Source: Rhodobacter sp. Har01 (GTDB taxonomy: Bacteria; Pseudomonadota; Alphaproteobacteria; Rhodobacterales; Rhodobacteraceae). Taken from it: a stretch of 64,000 nucleotides of DNA. Location of the stretch: contig NZ_JAJCTD010000004.1 in NCBI RefSeq assembly GCF_020564565.1, positions 124,001 to 188,000 of the forward strand, read 5' to 3'. The translations under genes and the position numbers were made by a program. The notes under the pieces were generated by a model. The model worked only from the letters and a program-made list of their open reading frames with translations. It had not been told where the DNA came from and searched no databases. Below are positions 8,921-17,480 of this stretch, piece after piece. Position 1 is the stretch's first letter; the number at the start of each line of letters is the position of its first letter.

Positions 8921-9421
8921 ATGGCCACCGCCGAAAACCACCACATCCTGCCGCTTCCTTCCTTCGACCGGCCGGTGAAGCTGCTGGTCGTCGTCGCCCC
9001 CTACTACCGCGACATCGCCGACAACCTGATTGCCGGCGCCCGCGCGACGGCGCAGCAGGCCGGGGCCGCGGTGGACCTGATCGAGGTGCCGGGCGCGCTG
9101 GAAATCCCCTCGGCCATCGCTCTGGCCGAGCGGCTGGCCGAGTATGACGGCTACGTCGCCCTGGGCTGCGTGATCCGGGGCGAGACCACGCATTACGACA
9201 CCGTCTGCAACGACAGCAGCCGCGGGATCACCCTTCTGGGCCTGCAGGGGGCCTGCATCGGCAACGGCATCCTGACGGTGGAAAACCGCGCCCAGGCCGA
9301 GGTGCGGGCCGACCCCACGGGTCAGGACAAGGGCGGCGGCGCGGCGGCGGCAGCGCTGCACCTGATCGCCCTGTCGCGCAAGTGGGCCACCGCGAAGAAG
9401 GGCATCGGGTTCCGCCCATGA
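8921..9421 (+). CDS. ribH: 6,7-dimethyl-8-ribityllumazine synthase
   Basis: Condenses the RibB product with the pyrimidine intermediate to give lumazine, the substrate of RibE. 166 aa. Motifs seen are VPGALEIPSAI, GCVIRGETTHYD and TVENRAQAEVRAD; the last two carry phosphate- and substrate-binding residues. Its stop overlaps the nusB start (ATGA), giving a tight ribB-ribH-nusB operon. Confidence 0.97.
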   Translation: MATAENHHILPLPSFDRPVKLLVVVAPYYRDIADNLIAGARATAQQAGAAVDLIEVPGALEIPSAIALAERLAEYDGYVALGCVIRGETTHYDTVCNDSSRGITLLGLQGACIGNGILTVENRAQAEVRADPTGQDKGGGAAAAALHLIALSRKWATAKKGIGFRP

Positions 9422-9882
9422 CCAAGGTCAGCGACAAACGCCTGAAGAAATCTGCCGCCCGGCTGTATGCCGTGCAGGCGCTGTTCCAGATGGAGGCCTC
9501 GGGCCAGACGGTCGCCTCGATCTGCACCGAGTTCGAGACCCACCGCTTCGGCGCGACCTATGACGAGGGCGAATTCGCAGAAGGCGACGTCGACCACTTC
9601 CGCAGGCTGGTGGAAGCGGCGGTGAACTGGCAGGCGGCGATCGACCAGCTGACCGACCGGGCGCTGGTGGCGAAATGGCCGATCGACCGCATCGACCCCG
9701 TGCTGCGGGCGCTGTTCCGCGCGGCGGGGGCCGAGATCACCCGGATGGACACGCCGCCCAAGGTGGCGATCACCGAATATGTCGATGTCGCCAAGGCCTT
9801 CTTTCCAGAGGGCAAGGAGGCGAAGTTCGTCAACGCCGTTCTGGACCACATGGCGCACGAGGCCAAGCCTTCCGCCTTCTGA
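9418..9882 (+). CDS. nusB: Transcription antitermination factor NusB
   Basis: RNA-binding partner of NusE in rRNA antitermination. 154 aa. ARLYAVQALFQME at the N-terminus and the C-terminal VAITEYVDVAKAFFPEGKEAKFVNAVLD are typical. The ATG overlaps the ribH stop by four bases. The ribH-nusB pairing is common in bacteria and supports the call. Confidence 0.96.
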   Translation: MTKVSDKRLKKSAARLYAVQALFQMEASGQTVASICTEFETHRFGATYDEGEFAEGDVDHFRRLVEAAVNWQAAIDQLTDRALVAKWPIDRIDPVLRALFRAAGAEITRMDTPPKVAITEYVDVAKAFFPEGKEAKFVNAVLDHMAHEAKPSAF

Positions 9883-9925
9883 CACGTCAGACCGGGGACT
9901 GACCAAAACCGGAGGAGACCCCGAC

Positions 9926-10357
9926 ATGACCCGCATCCTGCCCCTGGTCGTTGCCCTGGCGCTGACGACAGCCCCGGCCCTGGCCAACGGCGACCCGCAG
10001 ATCGCCGGCACCGAATGGATCCTTCTTGCCATCGACGGAACAAGCGTCACGTCGCCCGCGACACTGACACTTGGCGACGACGGCCAGGTCAGTGGCCAGG
10101 CGCCCTGCAACCGCTATTTCGGCACCAATACCGCGACGCTGCCGGCGCTGGCGCTGGAAGCCATCGGCGCGACCAGGATGGCCTGCCCCGAGCTGGACGC
10201 CGAGGCCGACTACCTGACGGCGCTGCAAGGGGTGACCGCGGCCGAGGTGCAGGAGGGCCACCTGATCCTGACCGGGGCTGATGGCCGGAAGATCGAGTTC
10301 TACCGGGCCGACACCGAGGACGCCCCGCTCTGCCTGTCCTGCCCGAAGGCGGAGTGA
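9926..10357 (+). CDS. Exported META-domain protein (HslJ-like)
   Basis: 143 aa. A signal peptide (MTRILPLVVALALTTAPALA) precedes a META domain. The latter has the opening IAGTEWILLAIDG, the GQAPCNRYFG motif and the MACPELDAEADYLTAL motif. Related proteins such as HslJ are linked to envelope stress, but the activity is undefined. The ATG at 9926 has a strong GGAGGAG eight bases upstream. It ends in a double-hairpin repeat shared with the convergent hydrolase gene. Confidence 0.85.
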   Translation: MTRILPLVVALALTTAPALANGDPQIAGTEWILLAIDGTSVTSPATLTLGDDGQVSGQAPCNRYFGTNTATLPALALEAIGATRMACPELDAEADYLTALQGVTAAEVQEGHLILTGADGRKIEFYRADTEDAPLCLSCPKAE

Positions 10358-10370
10358 TCTGCCGCCGGGG

Positions 10371-10422
10371 CACGATTTCCGAAGTCGGAAATCGTGGCCG
10401 GAATTCGACTTCGAATTCCGGC
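10371..10422. repeat. Double-hairpin intergenic repeat, copy 3 (longest stems)
   Basis: Stem B spans 10371-10396 with 12-bp perfect arms around a central AG. Stem A spans 10397-10422 with 12-bp perfect arms around CT. The two stems abut without a spacer. They lie between the convergent ends of the META gene (stop 10357) and the hydrolase (stop 10431), so they can terminate transcription from both sides. Confidence 0.88.
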
Positions 10423-10430
10423 GCCCGGCC

Positions 10431-11369
10431 TCAGCCGCGCTGCGCGTCGAACAATGCGCAAGCCCGGTCGAAGAACCGCTTGCGCGCGGCCGGGGTTTCC
10501 ATCAGCACCTCGTGCTCGGCCCCGGGATACAGGTCCAGCGCGCCCTTGGCCCAACTGGCCATCCGCAGATGGACCGGCGCGGTGTCCACCACCTTTTCCT
10601 GAGTCCCCAGCGCCGCGATCGCCGGAACATCCGGCGCCGGCATCCGCATCAGCGCCGCGCATTCGTTCAGGGCGGCGCGCAACCAGCCCAGACTGGGGCC
10701 GCCCAAGGACATCTCCGGGTGCGCCAGCACCTGCGCGCGCATGTAGTCCCACATCTCCGGATCGGTGGTCAGCACGTTGCCCTGGAACGGCGCTTCGGCG
10801 ACGTAGGTCTTTGCCCCCGTCCCCGGCGCATAGCGGTGCGCCTGCCCGAAGGGCCCGGCCAGGGACGACACCACCTGCGCCAGCGGGCGCATCCAGACGG
10901 CGATGGAAATCCCCCACATCGGCGCCGAGAAGGCCGCCGCGCGGAAGCCAAGGCCCCGGTGAAGCGCCCGCAGGCCGATGCAGCCCCCCATCGAATGCGC
11001 AAGCATCACCCGCGGCCCCGGCAACCCTTCGGCTGCAACCCAGGCCAGCACCGCGTCGAGGTCGCACTGGTATTCGTCGAAATGCCCGACATGCCCGACC
11101 ATCGGATCGGCCAGCGCCCGGTCGGCCAGCCCCTGGCCGCGCCAGTCCACCGTCACCGTGTTCCAACCCCGCGCCAGCAGGTCCGCCGCTGCCCGGCCGT
11201 ACTTCTCGACATACTCGGTCCGCCCCGGCAACAGCAGCACCGTGCCCTTGCCCCCCCCAGCCCAGACCGCCACCCTGATCCGCACGCCATCCCGGGTGCG
11301 CAGCCAGACCGCCCGCCCCCCGGGCGGCCCGTCGGCCAGGTCGGCGTAGAAGGGGGCGACCTCGGTCAC
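10431..11369 (-). CDS. Alpha/beta hydrolase, lysophospholipase family
   Basis: 312-aa alpha/beta hydrolase of the PldB/monoglyceride lipase type. Visible elements are LLLPGRTEYVEKYG, the DWRGQG turn, the nucleophile elbow AHSMGG (Ser at about residue 128) and a C-terminal GAEHEVLMET region carrying the catalytic His. The substrate is probably a lysophospholipid or monoacylglycerol, by family inference only. Its start overlaps the stop of the SCP2-like gene (ATGA), so the two are cotranscribed. Confidence 0.85.
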   Translation of the reverse strand: MTEVAPFYADLADGPPGGRAVWLRTRDGVRIRVAVWAGGGKGTVLLLPGRTEYVEKYGRAAADLLARGWNTVTVDWRGQGLADRALADPMVGHVGHFDEYQCDLDAVLAWVAAEGLPGPRVMLAHSMGGCIGLRALHRGLGFRAAAFSAPMWGISIAVWMRPLAQVVSSLAGPFGQAHRYAPGTGAKTYVAEAPFQGNVLTTDPEMWDYMRAQVLAHPEMSLGGPSLGWLRAALNECAALMRMPAPDVPAIAALGTQEKVVDTAPVHLRMASWAKGALDLYPGAEHEVLMETPAARKRFFDRACALFDAQRG

Positions 11370-11653
11370 GACAGGACCGCGCCCAGCTTGATCGCCAGGT
11401 TCATCGGGCCGTCGATCTTCAGCTTGCCCGACATGAAGGCCGTCGTCGGGTTCACATCGCCCTCAAGGATGCCCCGGAACGTGTCGGCGCTGGCGGTCAG
11501 GGTCACCTCGGCCTCGTCATCCCCCGCCCGCACGCCGCGCCGATCCATCATGATCGCCCCCTCGCCCTCGATGACGAACTTCGCCACCCCTTCAAAGCCG
11601 CCGCCCAGCTTTTCCGCCAACGCCCGTACGGCGGAATCAATCAGCTTGCTCAT
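11366..11653 (-). CDS. SCP2 sterol-binding domain protein
   Basis: Small 95-aa protein consisting only of an SCP2 lipid-carrier fold. The end DVNPTTAFMSGKLKIDGPMNLAIKLG is the classic signature of the family. It probably binds a hydrophobic ligand in the cytoplasm. It lies upstream of and overlaps the lysophospholipase-like gene, which suggests a shared role in lipid handling. That role is inference. Confidence 0.9.
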   Translation of the reverse strand: MSKLIDSAVRALAEKLGGGFEGVAKFVIEGEGAIMMDRRGVRAGDDEAEVTLTASADTFRGILEGDVNPTTAFMSGKLKIDGPMNLAIKLGAVLS

Positions 11654-11723
11654 TGCATCCTATCTCCCTTTCGTGACCCCGGCGCCTCTGGATTTCCGCC
11701 AAGGATCGGCTACGCTTTATCTT

Positions 11724-12287
11724 ATGAAAGCCGCACCCCGGTTTCTCAATCGTGTCGTAGCGGCACTCCTGTCGCTGCTGCTGGTCCTTTCGCCCGCCTG
11801 GGCCGAGGATCAGTCGAAACTGGACGACCTGTTCCGCCGCCTGCAGACCGCCGACGCCGAAGAAGCGGGCCGAATCGAATCGGAAATCTGGATCGAATGG
11901 TCGAAGTCCGGCTCGCCCACGCTTGACCTTCTGCTGCAGCGGGGCAGCGATGCCATGGCAAATGGCGAACCGCAGGTCGCCATCGAGCATTTCACCGCCA
12001 TCATCGACCACGACCCCCAGTTCACCGAGGCCTGGAACGCCCGCGCCACGGCCTATTACTCGGCCGGCGAGATCGGCCCTTCGATGGCCGACATCGCCCA
12101 TGTGCTGAACGCCAACCCGCGGCATTTCGGCGCCCTGACCGGCCTGGGCATGATCCTGGAAGAGACCGGCGACGAGACCCGCGCCCTCAAGGCCTACCGG
12201 GCGGCCAAGGCTATACATCCCCACCTCGAGGCCGTAAACGAAGCCATCGACCGGCTGGAAAAGAAGCTCGAGGGTCAGGACCTTTAA
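11724..12287 (+). CDS. Exported TPR-repeat protein
   Basis: 187 aa with a signal peptide (MKAAPRFLNRVVAALLSLLLVLSPAWAED) and tetratricopeptide repeats from about residue 75 to 170 (PQVAIEHFTAIIDHDPQFTEAW and following units). Such proteins are periplasmic scaffolds; the partner is unknown. It is followed three bases later by the helicase gene, and the two may share transcription. It is divergent from the SCP2-like gene, 70 bases apart. Confidence 0.85.
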   Translation: MKAAPRFLNRVVAALLSLLLVLSPAWAEDQSKLDDLFRRLQTADAEEAGRIESEIWIEWSKSGSPTLDLLLQRGSDAMANGEPQVAIEHFTAIIDHDPQFTEAWNARATAYYSAGEIGPSMADIAHVLNANPRHFGALTGLGMILEETGDETRALKAYRAAKAIHPHLEAVNEAIDRLEKKLEGQDL

Positions 12288-12290
12288 CGC

Positions 12291-15272
12291 ATGGACGCGA
12301 CCCGTCGGGTAACGGCGGTCCTTGGGCCGACGAACACCGGCAAGACCCATCACGCCATCGAGCGGATGCTGATGCACCGCACCGGCGTGATCGGCCTGCC
12401 GCTGCGCCTGCTTGCGCGCGAGGTCTATGACCGCGTCGTCGCCCGCGTCGGCCCCTCGGTCGTGGCGCTGGTGACCGGCGAGGAACGCATCGTCCCCGAG
12501 CGCACGCAATACTGGGTCGCCACCACCGAGGCGATGCCCCTGGACATCGGCGCCGATTTCGTCTGCGTCGACGAGATCCAGCTTTGCGCCGACCCCGAGC
12601 GCGGCCATGTCTTCACCGACCGCCTGTTGCGGGCGCGCGGCCTGGTGGAAACCCTGTTCCTGGGGTCCGACAGCATGCGCGGCGCCATCGCCGGCCTTGT
12701 GCAGCAGCACACCTACGTCAAGCGCGACCGCTTCTCGACCCTCACCTATTCCGGGTCGAAGAAGATTTCCCGCATGCCGCCGCGATCAGCCATCGTCGGC
12801 TTTTCCGTGGAAAACGTCTATGCCATCGCCGAGTTGATCCGCCGGCAAAAGGGCGGCTGCGCGGTGGTGATGGGGGCACTTTCCCCGCGCACCCGCAACG
12901 CGCAGGTGGCGCTGTATCAGAACGGCGATGTCGATTACCTGGTGGCCACCGATGCCATCGGCATGGGCCTGAACCTTGACATCAAGCACGTCGCCTTTTC
13001 GTCCACGTCGAAATTCGACGGCCGCCGGATGCGCCCGCTGACCCCGCAGGAGATCGGCCAGATCGCCGGCCGCGCCGGGCGGCACACCGAAGACGGCACC
13101 TTTGGCGTGACCGGCGAGGCGCGGCCTTTCGACGAAGACCTGGTCGAAGCCATCGAGTCGCACCGCTTCGCCCCGGTCAAGAAACTGATGTGGCGCAACG
13201 CCGACCTTGACTTCGGCACCTCGGAACGCCTGCTCCGCAGTCTTGAGGCGCCCACCTCGAACGAATGGCTTTCCCGCGCCCGCGATGCCGACGACGTGCT
13301 GGCGCTCAAGGCCCTCACCGCCATGCCCGAGGTGATGGACAAGCTGACCGGCCCGAAACGGGTGCAACTGCTCTGGGATGTCTGCCGCATCCCCGATTTC
13401 CGCAACGGCAGCGACAGCGACCACGCCGCGCTGCTGGCCCGCCTGTTCGACTATCTCTGCGGCCGGGGCCTGGGCGGCGGGCGCATCCCGTCGGACTGGC
13501 TGAAAAAGGCCATCGACCACATCGACCAGACCGGTGGCGACATCGACACCCTGTCGCGCCGGCTGGCCCATATCCGGACCTGGACCTACGTCACCCAAAG
13601 AAAAGGCTGGGTTGACGACGAGACGCATTGGCGCGAAGAGACGCGCGCGGTAGAAGACCGGCTGTCGGACGCCCTCCACGCGGCGCTGACTCAACGCTTT
13701 GTCGACCGGCGCACCAGCGTGTTGCTGCGGCGGTTGAAACAGAAGGAGGACCTCGTGGCCGAGGTGAACGACAAGGGCGAAGTCACCGTCGAGGGGCAGT
13801 TCGTCGGGAAACTGGAAGGATTCCGCTTCCAGCAGGATGCCACGGGGTCGGCCGATGAGGCCAGGACGCTGCGCCAGGCTGCCATCGCCGCGCTGCGCCC
13901 CGAGTTCAGCCTGCGCGCAGACCGGTTCTACAACGCGCCCGATACCGAGATGGATTTCACCGAACAGGGTGGCCTGATGTGGGGCAACTCGGCGGTGGGC
14001 AAGCTGGTCAAGGGCGCCGATCCGCTGAAACCCGGCGTCGAGGCCTTCGTCGATGACGAGGCCGGGCCGGAGGTGGCCGAAAAGGTGCGCCGCCGGTTGC
14101 AGCACTTCATCGACCGCAAGGTTGCGGCCCTGTATGAGCCGCTTCTGGCCATGGGCCGGGACGAGGCGCTGTCGGGCCTGGCCCGCGGCTTTGCCTTCCG
14201 CATGACCGAGGCGCTGGGCGTGCTGCCGCGCGACAGCGTGGCGGCCGAGGTCAAGGAACTGGACCAGGACACCCGCGGCGTCCTGCGCAAGCACGGCATC
14301 CGGTTCGGCCAGTACACCGTCTTCCTGCCGGCGCTGCTGAAACCCGCGGCCACCCGGCTGCGGCTGGTGCTGTGGTCGCTGTGGAACGGGTTGTCGGAAT
14401 TTCCCGAAAGCCCACCGCCCGGCCTGGTGACCATCCCCAACATCGCCGAGGTGCCCAAGCAGCACTATACGCTGTCGGGCTACCACCCGGCCGGCACCCG
14501 CGCGATCCGCATCGACATGCTGGAGCGCCTGGCCGACATCCTGCGCACCAGGGATTCGAAGGCCGGCTTCGAGGCCACACCGGACATGCTGTCGATCACC
14601 GGCATGACGCTGGACCAGTTCGCCGACCTGATGACGGGTCTGGGCTACAAGGCCGACAAGGCCGAGCGTCCCAAGGCCAAGCCCGCCGTATCCGTCGAGG
14701 CCCCGGCGCCGGACGTGGAGGCCGCCATCGAGGCCGCCGCCGCCGCCGGCCAGCCGATCCCGGAAGAGGTGTCGCTGCTGGCCCCCGTGCCGGAAGCGGC
14801 GCCGGAAGAACCCGCCCCCGCCGCGCTTGCCGAAGGCGAAGCCGCCGAGACCGCTGCGCCCGAGATGGAGGCCTATTACACCTTCGCCTGGGCGCCGAAG
14901 CCCCGCTTCCAGCGCCCCGAACGCGCGCCCCGGCCGGAAGGCGCGCCGCGCCGCGACCGCCCGCAGGGCGAGCGTCGTGACCGGCCGCAGGGTGACAAAC
15001 CCCAGGGCGACAAGCCCCAGGGTGACCGTCCGCAGGGCGAGCGTCCGCAAGGCGAGCGTCCCCAGGGTGAGCGTCCTCAGGGCGAAAAGCGCGACCGCAA
15101 GGAGTACCACGGCAAGCCCAAGGGCAAGCGCGACGACCGCCGCGATGCCGAAAAAGGCGACCGTGGCGACCGCGGGGCCAAGTCCTTCGAGGCCCGCCCG
15201 CCGCGCAAGGAACGCCCCATCGACCCCGACAACCCCTTCGCCGCGCTCCTGGCGCTCAAGGGCAAGGTCTGA
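12291..15272 (+). CDS. SUV3/MgpS-like DExH-box RNA helicase
   Basis: 993-aa superfamily 2 helicase resembling the mitochondrial SUV3 group found in alphaproteobacteria. It has Walker A GPTNTGKT (residues 12-19), a DEIQ box (about 91-94) and motif VI QIAGRAGRH (about 259-267). The middle and C-terminal parts hold SUV3-like helical domains. The tail from about residue 890 is basic and disordered, with eight PQG(E/D)(R/K) pentapeptides. It ends in DPDNPFAALLALKGKV, a short motif also seen at the end of related proteins. The role is probably RNA turnover or ribosome-related remodelling. Confidence 0.9.
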   Translation: MDATRRVTAVLGPTNTGKTHHAIERMLMHRTGVIGLPLRLLAREVYDRVVARVGPSVVALVTGEERIVPERTQYWVATTEAMPLDIGADFVCVDEIQLCADPERGHVFTDRLLRARGLVETLFLGSDSMRGAIAGLVQQHTYVKRDRFSTLTYSGSKKISRMPPRSAIVGFSVENVYAIAELIRRQKGGCAVVMGALSPRTRNAQVALYQNGDVDYLVATDAIGMGLNLDIKHVAFSSTSKFDGRRMRPLTPQEIGQIAGRAGRHTEDGTFGVTGEARPFDEDLVEAIESHRFAPVKKLMWRNADLDFGTSERLLRSLEAPTSNEWLSRARDADDVLALKALTAMPEVMDKLTGPKRVQLLWDVCRIPDFRNGSDSDHAALLARLFDYLCGRGLGGGRIPSDWLKKAIDHIDQTGGDIDTLSRRLAHIRTWTYVTQRKGWVDDETHWREETRAVEDRLSDALHAALTQRFVDRRTSVLLRRLKQKEDLVAEVNDKGEVTVEGQFVGKLEGFRFQQDATGSADEARTLRQAAIAALRPEFSLRADRFYNAPDTEMDFTEQGGLMWGNSAVGKLVKGADPLKPGVEAFVDDEAGPEVAEKVRRRLQHFIDRKVAALYEPLLAMGRDEALSGLARGFAFRMTEALGVLPRDSVAAEVKELDQDTRGVLRKHGIRFGQYTVFLPALLKPAATRLRLVLWSLWNGLSEFPESPPPGLVTIPNIAEVPKQHYTLSGYHPAGTRAIRIDMLERLADILRTRDSKAGFEATPDMLSITGMTLDQFADLMTGLGYKADKAERPKAKPAVSVEAPAPDVEAAIEAAAAAGQPIPEEVSLLAPVPEAAPEEPAPAALAEGEAAETAAPEMEAYYTFAWAPKPRFQRPERAPRPEGAPRRDRPQGERRDRPQGDKPQGDKPQGDRPQGERPQGERPQGERPQGEKRDRKEYHGKPKGKRDDRRDAEKGDRGDRGAKSFEARPPRKERPIDPDNPFAALLALKGKV
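14961..15089 (+). repeat. 15-bp coding tandem repeat (PQGER-type)
   Basis: A run of 15-base units such as CCGCAGGGCGAGCGT encodes PQGER, PQGDK, PQGDR and PQGEK. The first unit is separated from the rest by RDR; the other seven are contiguous. It lies in the disordered tail of the helicase. Units differ by a few synonymous and D/E or K/R changes, so copy number may vary between strains. Confidence 0.85.
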
Positions 15273-15275
15273 GGC

Positions 15276-15605
15276 TTGGCCGGGCCGGGCGGCGCCTCGC
15301 CTCGCCCGGCTGACCGGCTGCGGCTGGACAAATGGCTGTGGCAGGCGCGGTTCTTCAAGACCCGCAGCCTAGCCGCCGCCGCCGTCGAAACCGGCCATAT
15401 CCGGGTGAACGGAACCCCGGTCAGCCGGCCCGGCCGCGACATCGCCCCCGGCGACACGCTGACCCTGCCGCAAGGCAACCGGGTCCGGCTGATCCGCATC
15501 CTGGCGCTGGGTGCCCGCCGCGGCCCCGCCCCCGAGGCGCAGGCGCTGTATCGCGACCTTGACGCCCCCGCGGCGGCACCCCCGGACGCGCCTATTGATG
15601 CTTGA
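15276..15605 (+). CDS. S4-domain RNA-binding protein (Hsp15-like)
   Basis: 109 aa with an S4 RNA-binding domain (about 14-60: RLDKWLWQARFFKTRSLAAAAVE, then IRVNGTPVSRP). It resembles HslR/Hsp15, which binds stalled 50S subunits. The start is uncertain. A TTG at 15276 lies three bases after the helicase stop, and no stronger start is visible before the domain. Its position right behind an RNA helicase hints at a shared RNA-related role. Confidence 0.85.
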   Translation: MAGPGGASPRPADRLRLDKWLWQARFFKTRSLAAAAVETGHIRVNGTPVSRPGRDIAPGDTLTLPQGNRVRLIRILALGARRGPAPEAQALYRDLDAPAAAPPDAPIDA

Positions 15606-15661
15606 ATGATCCGCCGACCTGCACTAGCTAGCAGCCAAATGTTTCGCTTCGGGGCCTGCCC

Positions 15662-16000
15662 ATGACCTACGTCGTCATCGACAACTGCATCGCCTGCAAA
15701 TACACCGACTGCGTCGAGGTCTGCCCGGTCGACTGTTTCTACGAAGGCGAGAACATGCTCGTCATCCACCCCGACGAATGCATCGACTGCGGCGTCTGCG
15801 AACCGGAATGCCCGGCCGACGCGATCCGCCCGGACACCGAGCCGAACCTCGAGGAATGGGTCGCCTTCAACCGCAAGTATGCCCAGACCTGGCCGGTCCT
15901 GACCACCAAGAAGGACCCGCTGCCCGGCTATGACAAACGCGACGGCGAAACCGGCAAGCGCCAGAAGTATTTCTCGGAAAAGCCCGGCAAGGGCGGCTGA
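15662..16000 (+). CDS. fdxA: Seven-iron ferredoxin FdxA
   Basis: 112-aa 7Fe-8S ferredoxin. The first cluster region has Cys9, 12, 17, 21 and 25 ([18 protein letters not shown]). The second is C-x2-C-x2-C-x3-CP at 40-50. The remaining tail ([12 protein letters not shown]) is typical of the alphaproteobacterial form. It carries electrons in the cytoplasm. The order S4 protein-fdxA-carD is common in Rhodobacterales. Confidence 0.96.
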   Translation: MTYVVIDNCIACKYTDCVEVCPVDCFYEGENMLVIHPDECIDCGVCEPECPADAIRPDTEPNLEEWVAFNRKYAQTWPVLTTKKDPLPGYDKRDGETGKRQKYFSEKPGKGG

Positions 16001-16328
16001 GACGGCCAAGACTGCGGCCGGACCGGCGCCGGGTCACCGCCGCCGGTCACGAAGGGACGGGAGTCCGTCACAGTCTTGGACCGATCCGCGAAGCTTTTGC
16101 GCAGTCTGTGGGCAAGAGTGGAATCATTCCGTTGCGCGGCAGTTGGAATCGGCGCGATTCTGTGTTATAGAACGTTTACAAACAATCATTGGACGCCTGT
16201 CTATCTGCCCCAAGGTCTAGCAGCTTGGGACAGTCATCCTTGTGACGTGATTGCCCTTCGGCCGAATCCTGCGGGTTTCGGGCCCGGGCCGGTGTCGCAA
16301 GCGGGGGCCCGGCTGAGGAAGGCACTGA
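16001..16328 (+). other. Intergenic region before carD
   Basis: 328 bases without a convincing gene. It contains a good sigma-70-type promoter at 16143-16171, described separately, and a long leader of about 150 bases before the carD start. No riboswitch or tRNA was recognised. Confidence 0.6.
16143..16171 (+). promoter_or_regulatory. Sigma-70-type promoter for carD
   Basis: TTGGAA (16143-16148) and TATAGA (16166-16171) are separated by 17 bases. This is the best -35/-10 pair in the gap and stands in locally AT-richer DNA. It points at carD, about 150 bases downstream. Confidence 0.6.
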
Positions 16329-16838
16329 ATGACCAAGTCGAAAAAGCCCGAGTTCCGTCCGAACGAATTCGTCGTCTATCCGGCCCATGGCGTGGGCAAG
16401 ATCATGTCCATCGAGGATCAGGAGATCGCGGGGTTCAAGCTGGAACTTTTCGTCATCCACTTCGAAAAGGACAAGATGACGCTGCGCGTCCCCACCCACA
16501 AGGCGGTGGACGTCGGCATGCGTGCGCTGTCGGCGCCCGATGTGGTGTCGAAGGCGCTGGAAACGCTGAAAGGCAAGGCCAAGGTCAAGCGCGCCATGTG
16601 GTCGCGCCGGGCGCAGGAATATGAGCAGAAGATCAACTCGGGCGACCTGATGGCGATTGCCGAAGTGGTCCGCGACCTGCACCGCAGCGACGACCAGCGC
16701 GAGCAAAGCTATTCCGAGCGCCAGCTCTACGAAGCCGCGCTGGAGCGCCTGACCCGCGAAGTCGCGGCCGTCTCGGGCGTCGACGAGGCTGGCGCCGCCA
16801 AGAAGGTGGACGAAGTCCTGCTGACCCGCGCCGCCTGA
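16329..16838 (+). CDS. carD: CarD-family transcriptional regulator
   Basis: 169 aa. The N-terminal RNA polymerase-interacting domain is clear (PNEFVVYPAHGVGKIMSIEDQEIAGFKLELFVI). The helical C-terminal region (WSRRAQEYEQKINSGDLMAIAEVVRDL) binds near the promoter upstream fork. CarD stabilises open complexes at rRNA and other promoters. It has its own promoter and ends in a strong hairpin (16859-16882). Confidence 0.95.
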   Translation: MTKSKKPEFRPNEFVVYPAHGVGKIMSIEDQEIAGFKLELFVIHFEKDKMTLRVPTHKAVDVGMRALSAPDVVSKALETLKGKAKVKRAMWSRRAQEYEQKINSGDLMAIAEVVRDLHRSDDQREQSYSERQLYEAALERLTREVAAVSGVDEAGAAKKVDEVLLTRAA

Positions 16839-16858
16839 TCCGGCCCTGAACTTCCTGC

Positions 16859-16882
16859 AACGGCGGTCCGCGGGCCGCCGTT
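16859..16882 (+). terminator. Rho-independent terminator after carD
   Basis: AACGGCGG (16859-16866) pairs with CCGCCGTT (16875-16882), with an inner CCGCGG, followed by a further T. It begins 20 bases after the carD stop. Confidence 0.75.
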
Positions 16883-16902
16883 TCGCATTCCGGAACCGGC
16901 CC

Positions 16903-16923
16903 CGAATTTTCGTCGAAAATTCG
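16903..16923. terminator. AT-rich palindrome between convergent genes
   Basis: CGAATTTTCG and CGAAAATTCG form 10-bp arms around a single T. It lies six bases from the stop of the GHNGGP gene and serves the converging gene end. In layout it recalls stem A of the double-hairpin repeats but has a different core. Confidence 0.6.
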
Positions 16924-16928
16924 CTCCT

Positions 16929-17480
16929 CTACCGGCCGAAATACCGCTCTGCCGGCAGATAGCCCGCCAGCTTGCCAGCCGCGCACCACTCGGCCTCCAG
17001 CGCATGCGCGCCGACCAGGACGACCGCGTCACCCGGCAGCTTGCCCAGCGCCGCCCGCAGCGCCGCCCGCATCTCGCCCCAGCGCGCCAGCGCAAAGGGC
17101 GCGGGGTGGCAGTCCTCCAGGCTCGGATTCGCCAGTGCCAGCGCCTGCGCTGTCAGCGGCGCCACGGCCAGCCCCTTGCGGCCCGCCTGCACCAAGGCCA
17201 GCTTGGCCGCCACTTCCGCTGGCGCTGCTGGCCGCAAGGCATTCACCCGCAAGGAATTCGAGGAAAACAGAAAGGCCACCACGTCATGCCCGCTGGCCGC
17301 CCGGACCGAGGCATAGGTGCGGTAGTCGAGGCCCAGCTCGGCCGCGCGCTTCACCCGCCCCCGCAGCACCTCGATCGGCAGCACCGGCAGCAGCGCCTCG
17401 CGCGCGGCGCGCCAGCAATGCCGGCGCCACGACACCCCGCCCTCCATCGAGGGCCCGCCATTGTGCCCGATCAGCCCCAT
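16929..17480 (-). CDS. Uncharacterised protein with N-terminal GHNGGP motif
   Basis: 183 aa, not assigned to a family. The start MGLIGHNGGPSMEGG at 17480 overlaps the end of ribE by ten bases, and the upstream part of the long frame is only a shadow of ribE. GHNGGP-type N-termini occur in many alphaproteobacterial proteins of unknown role. The body is Ala/Leu-rich with no membrane segment or catalytic motif recognised. Overlap with ribE implies cotranscription. Confidence 0.7.
   Translation of the reverse strand: MGLIGHNGGPSMEGGVSWRRHCWRAAREALLPVLPIEVLRGRVKRAAELGLDYRTYASVRAASGHDVVAFLFSSNSLRVNALRPAAPAEVAAKLALVQAGRKGLAVAPLTAQALALANPSLEDCHPAPFALARWGEMRAALRAALGKLPGDAVVLVGAHALEAEWCAAGKLAGYLPAERYFGR

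Noticed and set aside
6899..9361. Minus-strand frame of 820 codons opposite cobS, ribB and ribH
   Set aside because: Mirror frame produced by high GC; it crosses intergenic hairpins and several genes.
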